From Minwuiaceae bacterium (GTDB lineage Bacteria; Pseudomonadota; Alphaproteobacteria; Minwuiales; Minwuiaceae), in NCBI GenBank assembly GCA_028278525.1, contig JANQEE010000062.1, forward strand, positions 1 through 64,000: a stretch of 64,000 nucleotides of DNA, read 5' to 3'. The notes under the pieces were generated by a model, which was not told the DNA's origin, searched no databases, and saw only the letters and a list, made by a program, of their open reading frames with translations. The position numbers were made by a program, and so were the translations under genes. Position 1 is the stretch's first letter. Each line of letters starts with the position of its first letter. Below, piece after piece: positions 23,387 through 31,311 of this stretch.

Positions 23387-23598
23387 CAATCGTCCCCCGC
23401 ACAAAACGCCCGCCCCGCCCCGGTAAATACAATCGCCCGCGTGGCGTCATCCGCATTGGCGTCGTCGAACGCCACCGCCACCTCGTCGATCAACCGCCGG
23501 TTCATGGCGTTCAGGCTGTCCGGCCGGCTCAACGCGATGGTGCGAACGCCGTTGTCGTCGACGACGCTCGTAACGGTGTCGTACTGAAAAGCGCTCAC
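23387..23598 (-). pseudogene. 5' fragment of a duplicated enoyl-CoA hydratase gene
   Basis: The first ~70 residues (VSAFQYDTVTSVVDDNGVRT, SLNAMNRRLIDEVAVAFDDAN, AIVFTGAGRAFCAGDD) closely match the intact gene at 21002-21763, and the similarity continues into its upstream flank to about 23715. It stops at the FCAGDD oxyanion loop, where the MITE-like element begins; the frame then ends inside the element at 23329. The rest of the gene is gone, so no enzyme can be made. Confidence 0.85.
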
Positions 23599-23925
23599 GC
23601 TCCTGTTCTCCCTGGCTACTTTTCCTTCTCCTCGGCCTGCAGCCGACGACGCCACCATCGTCGCGCCGTCGATTGTCCGGGTCCAGTACCCGACTCGGGG
23701 CATCTTGCGCATTTTCGGGAAGCAACTCCTAATTCAGACCGATTCCGCGAAACGCCTCAACTTCTTGCCAATTGACCTCGGCACAACCATGCAAAACGTC
23801 CGCCTAAAGTAAAGGTCATCCGCAGGCATCTGATCTGCCAGTATCCAACAATCAAAAGAAACCGAAGCACCTTGTCCGATACTATTTGGAAGTCACTAGC
23901 CACAAACCATGCCGAACGTTCCGCT

Positions 23926-25350
23926 TCAGCCATCTCTGGATGAAGCTGCCCGAGCGCTTACAGTCTGTATATGTTCGTCGATTGTTTCCTCTAAGAAGGA
24001 ATGAAAATCCTCGATCACGTCGTGGGTCTTTTGGTTCCATGTAAGCTTATACCATCGACGATTGACTTCATGTCCTAGTGGTTCGAATACACCCCAATCG
24101 CTGAGAGCGTGACGTGTAACCACCTCAAAGACGTAGCAGGTCTCTAAGCTCGGCGCGCAGGAAACGATCAATGAGAAGCGCTTCAAGCTTTGAAATTTCG
24201 GCGTGAAGGTCAGCTTCAACTGGACTGCGTCCATTCTACAATTCAAATGTAGATCGTACCTCGTAACCATTTCACTGGACGGCAAAAAAGAAGACAATCC
24301 AAATCGGAGCTGGTTCAATGGATCAACTGTTCTTTCGCGTGAAATCTCCGCTGTTACAAAATTATCTGGTCGCGTTTCTTTATGCAGAACTCGCGTGATG
24401 AACGTTCTGGCATCCGCCTCATTAAAACCATCATGTATAACATGTTCGTGATCGTAAAAACTGGCAAAGTCGCTGGGCTTTTCAAACGCAGAAATGATGC
24501 TGTTAAAAAAATCTGAGATAAAGTTCTGAGCGGCTTCCTTTTCGACGTAACCTTCTTCCAAGATTTTTATTTGGTCGAGAGTGCTGCGCGAAACTTCATA
24601 GTTCTGTGCGTTCGCATTCTCGGATGCGTCTGAGTCAAATTCTTCCTCACGCTTCGCCCGCAGTAGATTCAGCCTGTCAGCACTATCGGCGAATACCTCA
24701 CGTCCAGTTCCTTGAGTCACAAAGTGAGGAGTCTGAGTATCGTTATCGAGATACTGATCGCGTAAGGCGTTTATTATGTCCGAGTAGTAAACTGCACCAG
24801 TCCTTTTAGACAGCGCCGCCCCGTAGAAGCTGTCGGTGAAATCGCTAAGTGGATCGCCTGTGAGAGATGATTGATTGTCCAGGCATGATGCGATTTGAAT
24901 GAGACTGTTAAACCCTTCCTTAGGTTCAGGCAAGAATTCGCCATCAGACTTCAACAGAAGCGTACCTGAACTACAAGCGTCGACAACTTTGACCACAAGT
25001 TCTGCGTTCGTGGCTTTCAGAAGTGTGTGGAGTTCCGAATGCGAGAGGCCGGTCTCATTGGGGCGAGCCGCGTCGAAATCCGTCGCGTTGAAAAAGAATT
25101 CGTCAGATTTCTGGCAACCGTGGCCGGAAAAATAGAAGAAAAGCTCTTTGACCACGCCCGCATCTTCCAGAAAGGTACGAATGGCATCTTTGAGGTCTGC
25201 TGCTTTTTTGTTGGTCAGCGTTTTGACGGAGTCGTATTTGTTCGTTGCATTCAGTAAGCCGGATATGGCGGTTACATCGGCCAGGCAGCATTCCAAATTA
25301 GGAGAGCTTTGATATTCAGAGTTGCCAATTACGATTGCTATGTTTCCCAC
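23926..25350 (-). CDS. Caspase-like (peptidase C14) protein with unknown C-terminal region
   Basis: 474 residues. The N-terminal ~200 form a caspase fold: AIVIGNSEYQ, a DVTAISGLL helix, then the catalytic dyad His77 in FYFSGHGCQ and Cys126 in VVDACSSGT; both are intact. The remaining ~270 residues contain a charged helical stretch (ISDFFNSIISAFEKPSDFASF) and beta-rich segments with no recognised family. Bacterial caspase-like proteases often act in stress or phage-triggered death, with the C-terminal part as sensor or partner. The start is GTG 25350 after GGAG. The gene is clearly AT-richer than its surroundings, which suggests transfer. Nothing is co-directional next to it. Confidence 0.82.
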   Translation of the reverse strand: MGNIAIVIGNSEYQSSPNLECCLADVTAISGLLNATNKYDSVKTLTNKKAADLKDAIRTFLEDAGVVKELFFYFSGHGCQKSDEFFFNATDFDAARPNETGLSHSELHTLLKATNAELVVKVVDACSSGTLLLKSDGEFLPEPKEGFNSLIQIASCLDNQSSLTGDPLSDFTDSFYGAALSKRTGAVYYSDIINALRDQYLDNDTQTPHFVTQGTGREVFADSADRLNLLRAKREEEFDSDASENANAQNYEVSRSTLDQIKILEEGYVEKEAAQNFISDFFNSIISAFEKPSDFASFYDHEHVIHDGFNEADARTFITRVLHKETRPDNFVTAEISRERTVDPLNQLRFGLSSFLPSSEMVTRYDLHLNCRMDAVQLKLTFTPKFQSLKRFSLIVSCAPSLETCYVFEVVTRHALSDWGVFEPLGHEVNRRWYKLTWNQKTHDVIEDFHSFLEETIDEHIQTVSARAASSRDG

Positions 25351-25622
25351 GACTCGCTCCGAATTGAAGACCTTTCGATATCAGGTGTCGAACTACCTTG
25401 GTAGAATGATAACCGCTGGAGTAGCTGTACACCTTAACTCCTGAGCGGATCGCAATTTTGTACGATGTGTGCTCAACGGGACCGAACAATATCCTCACAA
25501 AATTAAATGCAGGTGCTCCTTAATATTGATATAATTTCTACTGAATATTTGTATCTTATTGCGTTCTTATCAAGTGTGGCTTGGGTTTGCGGTGGATGAT
25601 TGATTAGGGCGATGCTGGCTTT

Positions 25623-25743
25623 GTAATTAAAGTGACAGCGTTACTAACTAAACTGGCGGTGCTGCACTCACCAATCACGCGGCGCTCACGCATCGTGTGT
25701 TGTGGCTGAAGGATGCGAGTAAAGTATACTGTCCCATTAATCC
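25623..25743. mobile_element. 120-bp MITE-like element, copy 2 (diverged)
   Basis: Matches copy 1 in order and spacing: AACTGGCGGTGCTG, CCAATCACGCGGCGCTCA, CGCATCGTG and the right end AAAGTATACTGTCCC. The left terminal repeat is decayed (AATTAAAGTGACAGCGTTAC). It lies between the caspase gene and the unknown gene to its right, in their divergent intergenic region. Confidence 0.65.
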
Positions 25744-25990
25744 CATTTTTGACGAAGTGGCGAGCAATGCAGAAGGGAAAAGATAGCCATTGGCAGCATT
25801 CGAGAACTAAGCAAATTATATCTATTCTGTATCATGTTCCGAGTTCGAAACGCAGACTTCGCATAATTTGAGGGCTAAAATCAAACTTTCGTTACACAAG
25901 AAATGCCAATGGTATTATGAAAAAAGCTGGTGGACCGACAGCTGGAAATTGTTTCTTGCCGCTTCGGGCCTTACCACGCGGGATTCAATC

Positions 25991-27025
25991 ATGCCAAGTA
26001 AAGGATTTGAGGTTACATATAGCTCCTGGCCTTTAGACTGGCACTGGAGAGAAGACGAAAGTCGAGACCGGTTGTCGACTTTGGCGATTTTCTACGACAA
26101 AGTGTTTCTACCAGCTCCCATTGGAATGGACGAGTACACCACACCGAAATCTTGGTCCTATGATGAGTGGATAGAGCGGTTACCAGCGGGGGGAAGCAAA
26201 GGTAAAACAATCGGTCAAGCAGAAGCATCGGTAGTCATGACCGTGGGGTTGGGAAGCTTTGAAGACTGGAGAAATAAGAATAGGTCTCTATTCGATGCTA
26301 ATGTGCTCGAATTCTTACCTATACCAGATAAAATAACGGATGATTTGTCGGATGAATTGAAGCGCCAAGTTTGGTCTAAGCTCAACGAATCGTCACCTCA
26401 GAAGTATCGACAGATTCCAGAAGTCCCGTCCACTGTTTTTGCGCACTTTGACGGCACATTAGCTTTTGCCGTTCATACGGTATGTGGTCGCAGCGAGGGG
26501 CGGGAAATCTACCTGCCTGACAATAACGATAGATCGACCGAGAGGCTTACTGGACTCTTGGCTATCTCCCTTTTTCAGCATTACGTTCCTGTTCTACGTA
26601 GCCTTACGGCTGAACAAATATTGGAAGTCAGAGAGTACGTTCAAGATACGCGCGAGGGCTTCACAGATTACTTGGCGGGATTTGCAGACGAACTCGAGCA
26701 ACGACTAGCGCATGGCACTAGAAGCGATCTCGAAGAGGCCGGAGAGATGGTAAAAAGACGTCTCAGGGCAGAGTACAATACTTTCCGGCGACAAATTCGA
26801 TCAAAACGTGGAAAATTTTGGGCGAATGTACTCGATACAGGTGCTAAAGCGCTGCGCATAGATGCGACTCCGTGCACTCCAAAGTTTTATGGAGAGATTC
26901 TAGACTTAGCCTTGGGTCTCACGGGTAGCTCGTTGGAACGGATAGCAGAGCAACAATCAACAAAGAACCAAGCGATGCTCTTCCTAGGAAGTCTTGAAAA
27001 GTCTGTTGCACGACAAGCTGAATGA
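25991..27025 (+). CDS. Unknown protein of the accessory island (about 344 aa)
   Basis: Starts MPSKGFEVTYSSWPLDWHWR and soon has LAIFYDKVFLPAPIGMDEY, then mixed helix with LLAISLFQHYVPVLRSLTAEQ, a long charged helical stretch (FTDYLAGFADELEQRLAHGTR to EMVKRRLRAEYNTFRRQI) and a small C-terminal hydrophobic region. No signal peptide or clear membrane span; no family is recognised. The early Y-D-x-V-x-L-P pattern is reminiscent of N-termini of proteins of unknown function in mobile islands. ATG 25991 (GCGGGA upstream) is preferred; the frame is open back to TTG 25868. AT-rich like the caspase gene, from which it is divergent. Confidence 0.7.
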   Translation: MPSKGFEVTYSSWPLDWHWREDESRDRLSTLAIFYDKVFLPAPIGMDEYTTPKSWSYDEWIERLPAGGSKGKTIGQAEASVVMTVGLGSFEDWRNKNRSLFDANVLEFLPIPDKITDDLSDELKRQVWSKLNESSPQKYRQIPEVPSTVFAHFDGTLAFAVHTVCGRSEGREIYLPDNNDRSTERLTGLLAISLFQHYVPVLRSLTAEQILEVREYVQDTREGFTDYLAGFADELEQRLAHGTRSDLEEAGEMVKRRLRAEYNTFRRQIRSKRGKFWANVLDTGAKALRIDATPCTPKFYGEILDLALGLTGSSLERIAEQQSTKNQAMLFLGSLEKSVARQAE

Positions 27026-27116
27026 CGAGCGTTAGACTGGGTAAATTGGCGACCCTACTCGCGATTAATCCAGCTTCGGATCATGAACGGCACTATGAGG
27101 CATGGTGGATGAACGA

Positions 27117-27138
27117 CCGCTTTCGAATCTGAAAGCGG
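27117..27138 (+). terminator. Hairpin after the unknown island gene
   Basis: CCGCTTTC (27117-27124) pairs with GAAAGCGG (27131-27138) over GAATCT. It lies 92 bp after the stop codon at 27025 and lacks a T-run, so it is only a possible terminator. Confidence 0.35.
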
Positions 27139-27178
27139 ACCTTATGTGCCACAAAGACTGTGGGATTACCCGGCAGCC

Positions 27179-27280
27179 CTAAACCGACATCGCTTCCCCC
27201 GCCTCGCGAAACCGCCGCTCTAGGCTCGCCAGAAACCGCAACCAGAACCGCCCGCCCTCGGCCAGCCTTTGCGCAGGTCG
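27179..27280 (-). pseudogene. Third, most diverged copy of the pseudo-receiver gene 3' end
   Basis: In the matching frame it reads AQRLAEGGRF, LRFLASLERRFREAGEA and stops at TAG 27179-27181. This corresponds to the last ~30 residues of the gene at 30356-31225 (AQWLSEGERFRPRFLASLERR). Similarity is clear but with many substitutions, more than in the copy at 28811. No upstream part of the gene is present. Confidence 0.75.
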
Positions 27281-27573
27281 GGCGCGGCTTCGCCATTTGC
27301 TGTAACAAAAGGCCGTTAAATCAGCCCCAGTACCGTCGCCGTACCGGTCTTGGCCGGCTGATCGGCCCGTAACCGCGGCCGATTTTACACTTTGCGGATA
27401 CCCGTGTTAGGGTCCCGGCACTCAATCACCAATCCGATTTCGGCGCGGGTCCGACGCGGTCGGGCGGCGGCGCAGTGCGTTTCATGCGCCGGGGTCATGT
27501 GTGGTCCGCCGGGAACGATGCCTCGTTTCCGGTCGGTATCGCACATCCAGTTCGTAACCGAAGGAGGGATGTA

Positions 27574-28443
27574 ATGAAGGCCGATGGCGAGTTTGACGAG
27601 ATCAACGAAGCCAAGGCGAGTATGGATCATATCTACGACCAGCCCGATCCACGCGCGTATTTTTCCGAACTGCGAAAGCTCCACTACAACATTCCCGGCG
27701 CGGCCAAGCCGATATTCGAAAAGCTGATTTCCCGCCTCCGGCGCCGCCGCGACGAGCAGGTTCGCGTCCTCGATCTCGGATGCTCCTACGGCGTCAACGC
27801 CGCCCTCCTGAAGCACGACCTGACGATGCCGGACCTCTACGACCATTGGGGACAGCAGCGGTTCGAACATGCCTCGCCGGACGAAGTCGTCGAATACGAC
27901 AAGCGCTTCTTCGGCAATCTCGCCGAAGACGAAGACCTTGAAGTGATCGGGCTGGACCAGGCCGAAAGCGCGCTCGAATTCGCGGAAGACGTCGGCCTGT
28001 TGGACGAGTCCCTGGCCGTCAATCTGGAAACCGAGCCCCTGCCGGACTCCGCGAAACAGGATCTCGCCGCCGTCGACTTGATCGTCTCGACGGGGTGCGT
28101 GGGCTACGTCACGGAAAAGACGTTCGAGCGGCTGCTGCCGGCGGTGCTGTCCGGCAGCCCTCCGTGGCTGGCGAATTTCGTGCTTCGGATGTTTCCCTTC
28201 GATGCGATCGAAGCGGCCCTGGCGGAGCGGGGTTACGTGACCGAGAAGCTGGAAGGCCGGACGTTCCGACAACGCCGGTTCGCCTCGGGCGACGAACGGC
28301 AACAGGTTTTGGACCAGTTGCGCGATCAGGGCCTGGACCCGGCGAGGAAGGAAGCGGACGGCTATTTGCATGCCGAATTCTATCTTTCCCGCCCGAAGGC
28401 AGAGGCCGCCCGAATGCCGATCGACCAACTGCTTGTCGTGTGA
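27574..28443 (+). CDS. Class I SAM-dependent methyltransferase-like protein
   Basis: 289 residues. A helical N-terminus (YDQPDPRAYFSELRKLHYNIPG) precedes the Rossmann-type AdoMet site: motif I RVLDLGCSYGVNAALLK, then VIGLDQAESAL as the acidic motif II strand and VDLIVSTGCVGYVTEKTFERLL at the position of the catalytic-face motif. The C-terminal part (RGYVTEKLEGRTFRQRRF) completes the fold. The substrate is unknown. ATG 27574 follows AAGGAGGGATGTA, an excellent ribosome site. It is GC-rich like the core genome but lies between the second and third copies of the pseudo-receiver gene end, so it counts as island cargo. Confidence 0.8.
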   Translation: MKADGEFDEINEAKASMDHIYDQPDPRAYFSELRKLHYNIPGAAKPIFEKLISRLRRRRDEQVRVLDLGCSYGVNAALLKHDLTMPDLYDHWGQQRFEHASPDEVVEYDKRFFGNLAEDEDLEVIGLDQAESALEFAEDVGLLDESLAVNLETEPLPDSAKQDLAAVDLIVSTGCVGYVTEKTFERLLPAVLSGSPPWLANFVLRMFPFDAIEAALAERGYVTEKLEGRTFRQRRFASGDERQQVLDQLRDQGLDPARKEADGYLHAEFYLSRPKAEAARMPIDQLLVV

Positions 28444-28469
28444 CCGCGTCCGGCGCTTTCCGGGGCGCC

Positions 28470-28717
28470 AGCAGACTGTTGAAAAAAGCGCTTTGTGGCC
28501 TGGATGCTTCGAGACGCGCCCCTTCGGGCCGCTCCTCAGCATGAGGGCTAGCATGTTGACAACACAACGACCTCATCCTGAGGAGGCCCGCAGGGCCGTC
28601 TCGAAGCCTCATCCTGAGGACGCCCAAAGGGCCGTCTCGAAGCCTCATCCTGAGGAGGCCCAAAGGGCCGTCTCGAAGGATGGGCAACCGCTCAGGTGCC
28701 CTTTTCAGCAGCCTGCT
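28470..28717. repeat. Composite repeat element with three 36-bp tandem units and inverted ends
   Basis: The ends AGCAGACTGTTGAAAA (28470-28485) and, inverted, AGCAGGCTGCTGAAAA (28702-28717) match in 14 of 16 bases. Inside are an inverted unit (about 28502-28547, CTTCGAGACGCGCC to CTCAGCATGAGG) and three back-to-back 36-bp units at 28571-28606, 28607-28642 and 28643-28678, each CCTCATCCTGAGGA to CCGTCTCGAAG. There are no spacers. Relatives of the unit lie at 41593-41697. Confidence 0.8.
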
Positions 28718-28810
28718 AACTCTTCAAAATTGCTCTAGGCGAAGAACCAATTTCTTGACCGGTAAACGGACCTTGCCGATAGCCGGGTCGACACGGCCCG
28801 GCCCGGCCGT

Positions 28811-28981
28811 CTAACCCGCCGCCGCTTCCCCCACCTCGCGGAACCGCCGCTCCAGGCTCGCCAGGAACCGCGGCCGGAACCGCTCGCCCTCGGCCAGCCA
28901 TTGCGCGAATTCGGGCCCGGCGCTTTCCGAGGCGCTGCGGAACGGGCCGGAATTGACCGGCGCGTCCCGGTCATCCGGCAT
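28811..28981 (-). pseudogene. Second copy of the pseudo-receiver gene 3' end
   Basis: From the TAG stop (28811-28813) the sequence matches 30356-30501 over 146 bases with only four differences by eye and no gaps, then goes on as a diverged homologue (VERMPDDRDAPVNSGPF against IEQMLANWDELINSGPF). An ATG at 28981 would give a 56-residue peptide with only the C-terminal region of the gene. It may be a relic or a short expressed peptide. Confidence 0.8.
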
Positions 28982-29127
28982 CCGCTCGACCTTCGTTCCG
29001 TTTGCGGCCGATTTCTCTAAAACAATTCAATAGTTGCATTTATGTGGTAATATGTGATTTAGAGTAGAAAATAATTAGCTGATTTGATGTTGCCGACATA
29101 ATCGCTTGCTGAGCGAGGTGCAAAGCA

Positions 29128-30336
29128 ATGGGAGCGGAGAATCAGGCGAAGGAACCCGGTTTTTTCCGGCGGACGTTTTTTAGAGCGCGCGAAACAGATT
29201 CGGACGAACACGTAAGGGCGTTCGAGTACACCTGGCTGCAGCGCATCGTGGCGAAACTCCCCGGCGGCAGGGTCTCCGGGATTCATCTCCAGGAAGCGAG
29301 GGAGCGGTACATTTCCCTGTCGCGCGAAGTCGGAAATTACGTGCAGCGCTACAATTGCAATGGCGAACAAGGCCGGCCCGAGGGAGGTGGTCCGCACGAC
29401 GGAGCGGCCGGCGACGTGGAAGCCGGGGAGAAATGCGTCCACCTGAAAGCATGCAGGGCGACTTTGGATGAAATCTGGCGTAGCTATCTGGAAAGAAAAG
29501 AAGAGAAACTAAACTATGCATGGCGCGAATTGACGCGCGTGCGCATCATGCTGGTGGAGCGAATCCTCCCGCCCGAGAAATTGGTTCAGCAAGTCGATTT
29601 CTGCCGCGAGGAGGCCAACCGGCTGGCGGTTTCCAGCGACACTGAAGTAAGCGATATGCTTCAGCGGCTCGCGGAGGCGCTGGACGAATCCGGACAAAGC
29701 GTGGACAGCACGCAACGCACGAGGCGTTTGGTGAGAGCGTTGCTTGAGAGATTCAACACCATTCGTACAAACCGCATTCACCACCAATACCTTACCATCA
29801 GAACCTATAAATACGCATTGGCGGTGCTGTTGGTGCTGTCCGTGGTCCTTATCAGGAACGAAGACCAATTGGTCGACAATACGAAAAGCGTAGATTCCAC
29901 CGTCGTAGCGGTTGAAACGGGCTTCTGCGCTCCGCTCTTTGCGGGTGTGGATTCAGGAGAAGAAAATACCGGAACGTTGGGGAAACTATACTGCTTTGGC
30001 GTGGTGTTTCCGATGCACCGTTTGGAGGTTCTTCTGGCGGGAAACGTCCTGGCTTTTGTCTATTTCGCGGGCTTGATCGGTGGTTTCTTCAGCATTGCGA
30101 CACGGGCTCGGAGCGCCGACTATGTTCCGGGCGAGGACGCGTACATCCTGTGGTACGTCTTGACCAAGCCTTTGGTTGGCGCTTCGGGCGCGATCATTCT
30201 GTTCGTTCTGTTCCAGGGCGGCCTGGTCGAACTCAATTTGCTCAACGATCTCGGAGCTGAACCGAGTCCCGAAGTCTTCGGTTTTGCTTTCTTGGCCGGT
30301 TTCTCCGAGCGGATCGTATTTCCGAGTTTTCGATAA
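29128..30336 (+). CDS. Unknown membrane protein with helical cytoplasmic region, C-terminus probably cut short
   Basis: 402 residues. The first ~225 are charged and helical (ARERYISLSREVGNYVQRY, YLERKEEKLNYAWRELTRVR), likely coiled-coil-forming. Three membrane helices follow: YALAVLLVLSVVLI (~230), VLLAGNVLAFVYFAGLIGGFF (~305) and LVGASGAIILFVLFQGGLVEL (~355). The pattern ending KPLVGA then FAFLAGFSERIV is known from membrane proteins of unknown function, which usually go on a little further; here it stops as FPSFR, 20 bp from the repeated pseudo-receiver 3' end, so the gene seems truncated. AT-richer than the core. ATG 29128 follows GAGGTG. Confidence 0.7.
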   Translation: MGAENQAKEPGFFRRTFFRARETDSDEHVRAFEYTWLQRIVAKLPGGRVSGIHLQEARERYISLSREVGNYVQRYNCNGEQGRPEGGGPHDGAAGDVEAGEKCVHLKACRATLDEIWRSYLERKEEKLNYAWRELTRVRIMLVERILPPEKLVQQVDFCREEANRLAVSSDTEVSDMLQRLAEALDESGQSVDSTQRTRRLVRALLERFNTIRTNRIHHQYLTIRTYKYALAVLLVLSVVLIRNEDQLVDNTKSVDSTVVAVETGFCAPLFAGVDSGEENTGTLGKLYCFGVVFPMHRLEVLLAGNVLAFVYFAGLIGGFFSIATRARSADYVPGEDAYILWYVLTKPLVGASGAIILFVLFQGGLVELNLLNDLGAEPSPEVFGFAFLAGFSERIVFPSFR

Positions 30337-30355
30337 CGGGTCAGTATTAGACGCC

Positions 30356-31225
30356 CTAACCCGCCGCCGCTTCCCCCACCTCGCGGAACCGCCGCTCCAG
30401 GCTCGCCAGGAACCGCGGCCGGAACCGCTCGCCTTCCGACAGCCACTGCGCGAATTCGGGCCCGGCGCTTTCCGAGGCGCTGCGGAACGGGCCGGAATTG
30501 ATCAGCTCGTCCCAGTTGGCCAGCATCTGCTCGATCTCGATCCGCGTCAGGATGCCGGTTTCCAGCAGCACGATGCGCAAATAGTCGCCGAAGCAGACCT
30601 TGACCTTCAAGTTGGTGCGCGAGCAGTGCTCGACCGCGCCGACGACATAGCCCAAGAGGCCCAGTTTCTCGATCACCGTGCGGCCGAAATAGTCGGAGGC
30701 GTAGTCCCGGGCGCTGCCGACGAAGGCGGAGATCTCGGCCACGTTGTCGTCGGTCTCGCTGGACAGCCGGCCCTGGGCGGCCAGGTTGGCCACCGTGCGC
30801 GCGCCGTCCATCGCCATCAGCATCTGGTGGCGCACCGCGCCGGGCAGGCGGCGGTGGGAGCCGCGGGTCCAGAACCGGACCCGTTCGGTCAGCGGGTTCA
30901 GCGGCCCGGCCTTCAGCAGAAAGTCGTCGACGCCGACCGACAGCCACTGCTCGAAATCGTCGATCGAGAACGACGCGGTGAAATAGATCATCGGCACACG
31001 CTCGCCCAGCAGGTCGCGGGCGCGGCGGCCGAAATCCGCGGCGTCCATGGCCTCGGGCCGGGGCTCCAGCACGAACAGGCGCGGCACGTTGTTGACGATC
31101 AGGCTCAGGCCCTGGTTCGGCTCGGTCGTCGACAGCACGAAGAAGCCGAGCCGCCTCAAGCGCTTGTGCAGCGCCTTGCGTTGCGGCTCGTCGGGCACCG
31201 TCAGGACAAGGAGTTGGCGGCCCAT
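30356..31225 (-). CDS. Pseudo-receiver (degenerate response regulator) protein with C-terminal helical domain
   Basis: 289 residues. Residues 1-125 have the fold pattern of a receiver domain (LLVLTVPDEPQRKALHKRL, RLFVLEPRPEA, VPMIYFTASFSIDDF, GVDDFLLKAG), but the phospho-acceptor position holds Glu54 instead of Asp and the N-terminal acidic pair is poor, so it is probably not phosphorylated normally. The C-terminal half is helical and unrecognised, ending FLASLERRFREVGEAAAG. Its last part is present three times in the region (also 28811 and 27179), with foreign-looking genes between the copies. It is divergent from the DUF123 gene. Confidence 0.75.
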   Translation of the reverse strand: MGRQLLVLTVPDEPQRKALHKRLRRLGFFVLSTTEPNQGLSLIVNNVPRLFVLEPRPEAMDAADFGRRARDLLGERVPMIYFTASFSIDDFEQWLSVGVDDFLLKAGPLNPLTERVRFWTRGSHRRLPGAVRHQMLMAMDGARTVANLAAQGRLSSETDDNVAEISAFVGSARDYASDYFGRTVIEKLGLLGYVVGAVEHCSRTNLKVKVCFGDYLRIVLLETGILTRIEIEQMLANWDELINSGPFRSASESAGPEFAQWLSEGERFRPRFLASLERRFREVGEAAAG

Positions 31226-31311
31226 GGCTGGCTCGGACTTACGTTCTTTAAAAACGACCTTCGCGGCCCGATACTGGGCGTCGTACCGTTAATTTTCGGA
31301 AAATGCCGGCC

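Noticed and set aside
25316-25498. 60-codon minus-strand ORF just upstream of and overlapping the caspase gene
   Set aside because: It needs a GTG start with the ribosome site about 17 bases away, has no recognisable composition, and overlaps the caspase start.
28571-28678. Three direct repeats of 36 bp, a typical CRISPR repeat length
   Set aside because: The units are directly adjacent with no spacers, each is related to a dispersed palindrome seen elsewhere, and no cas gene is nearby.
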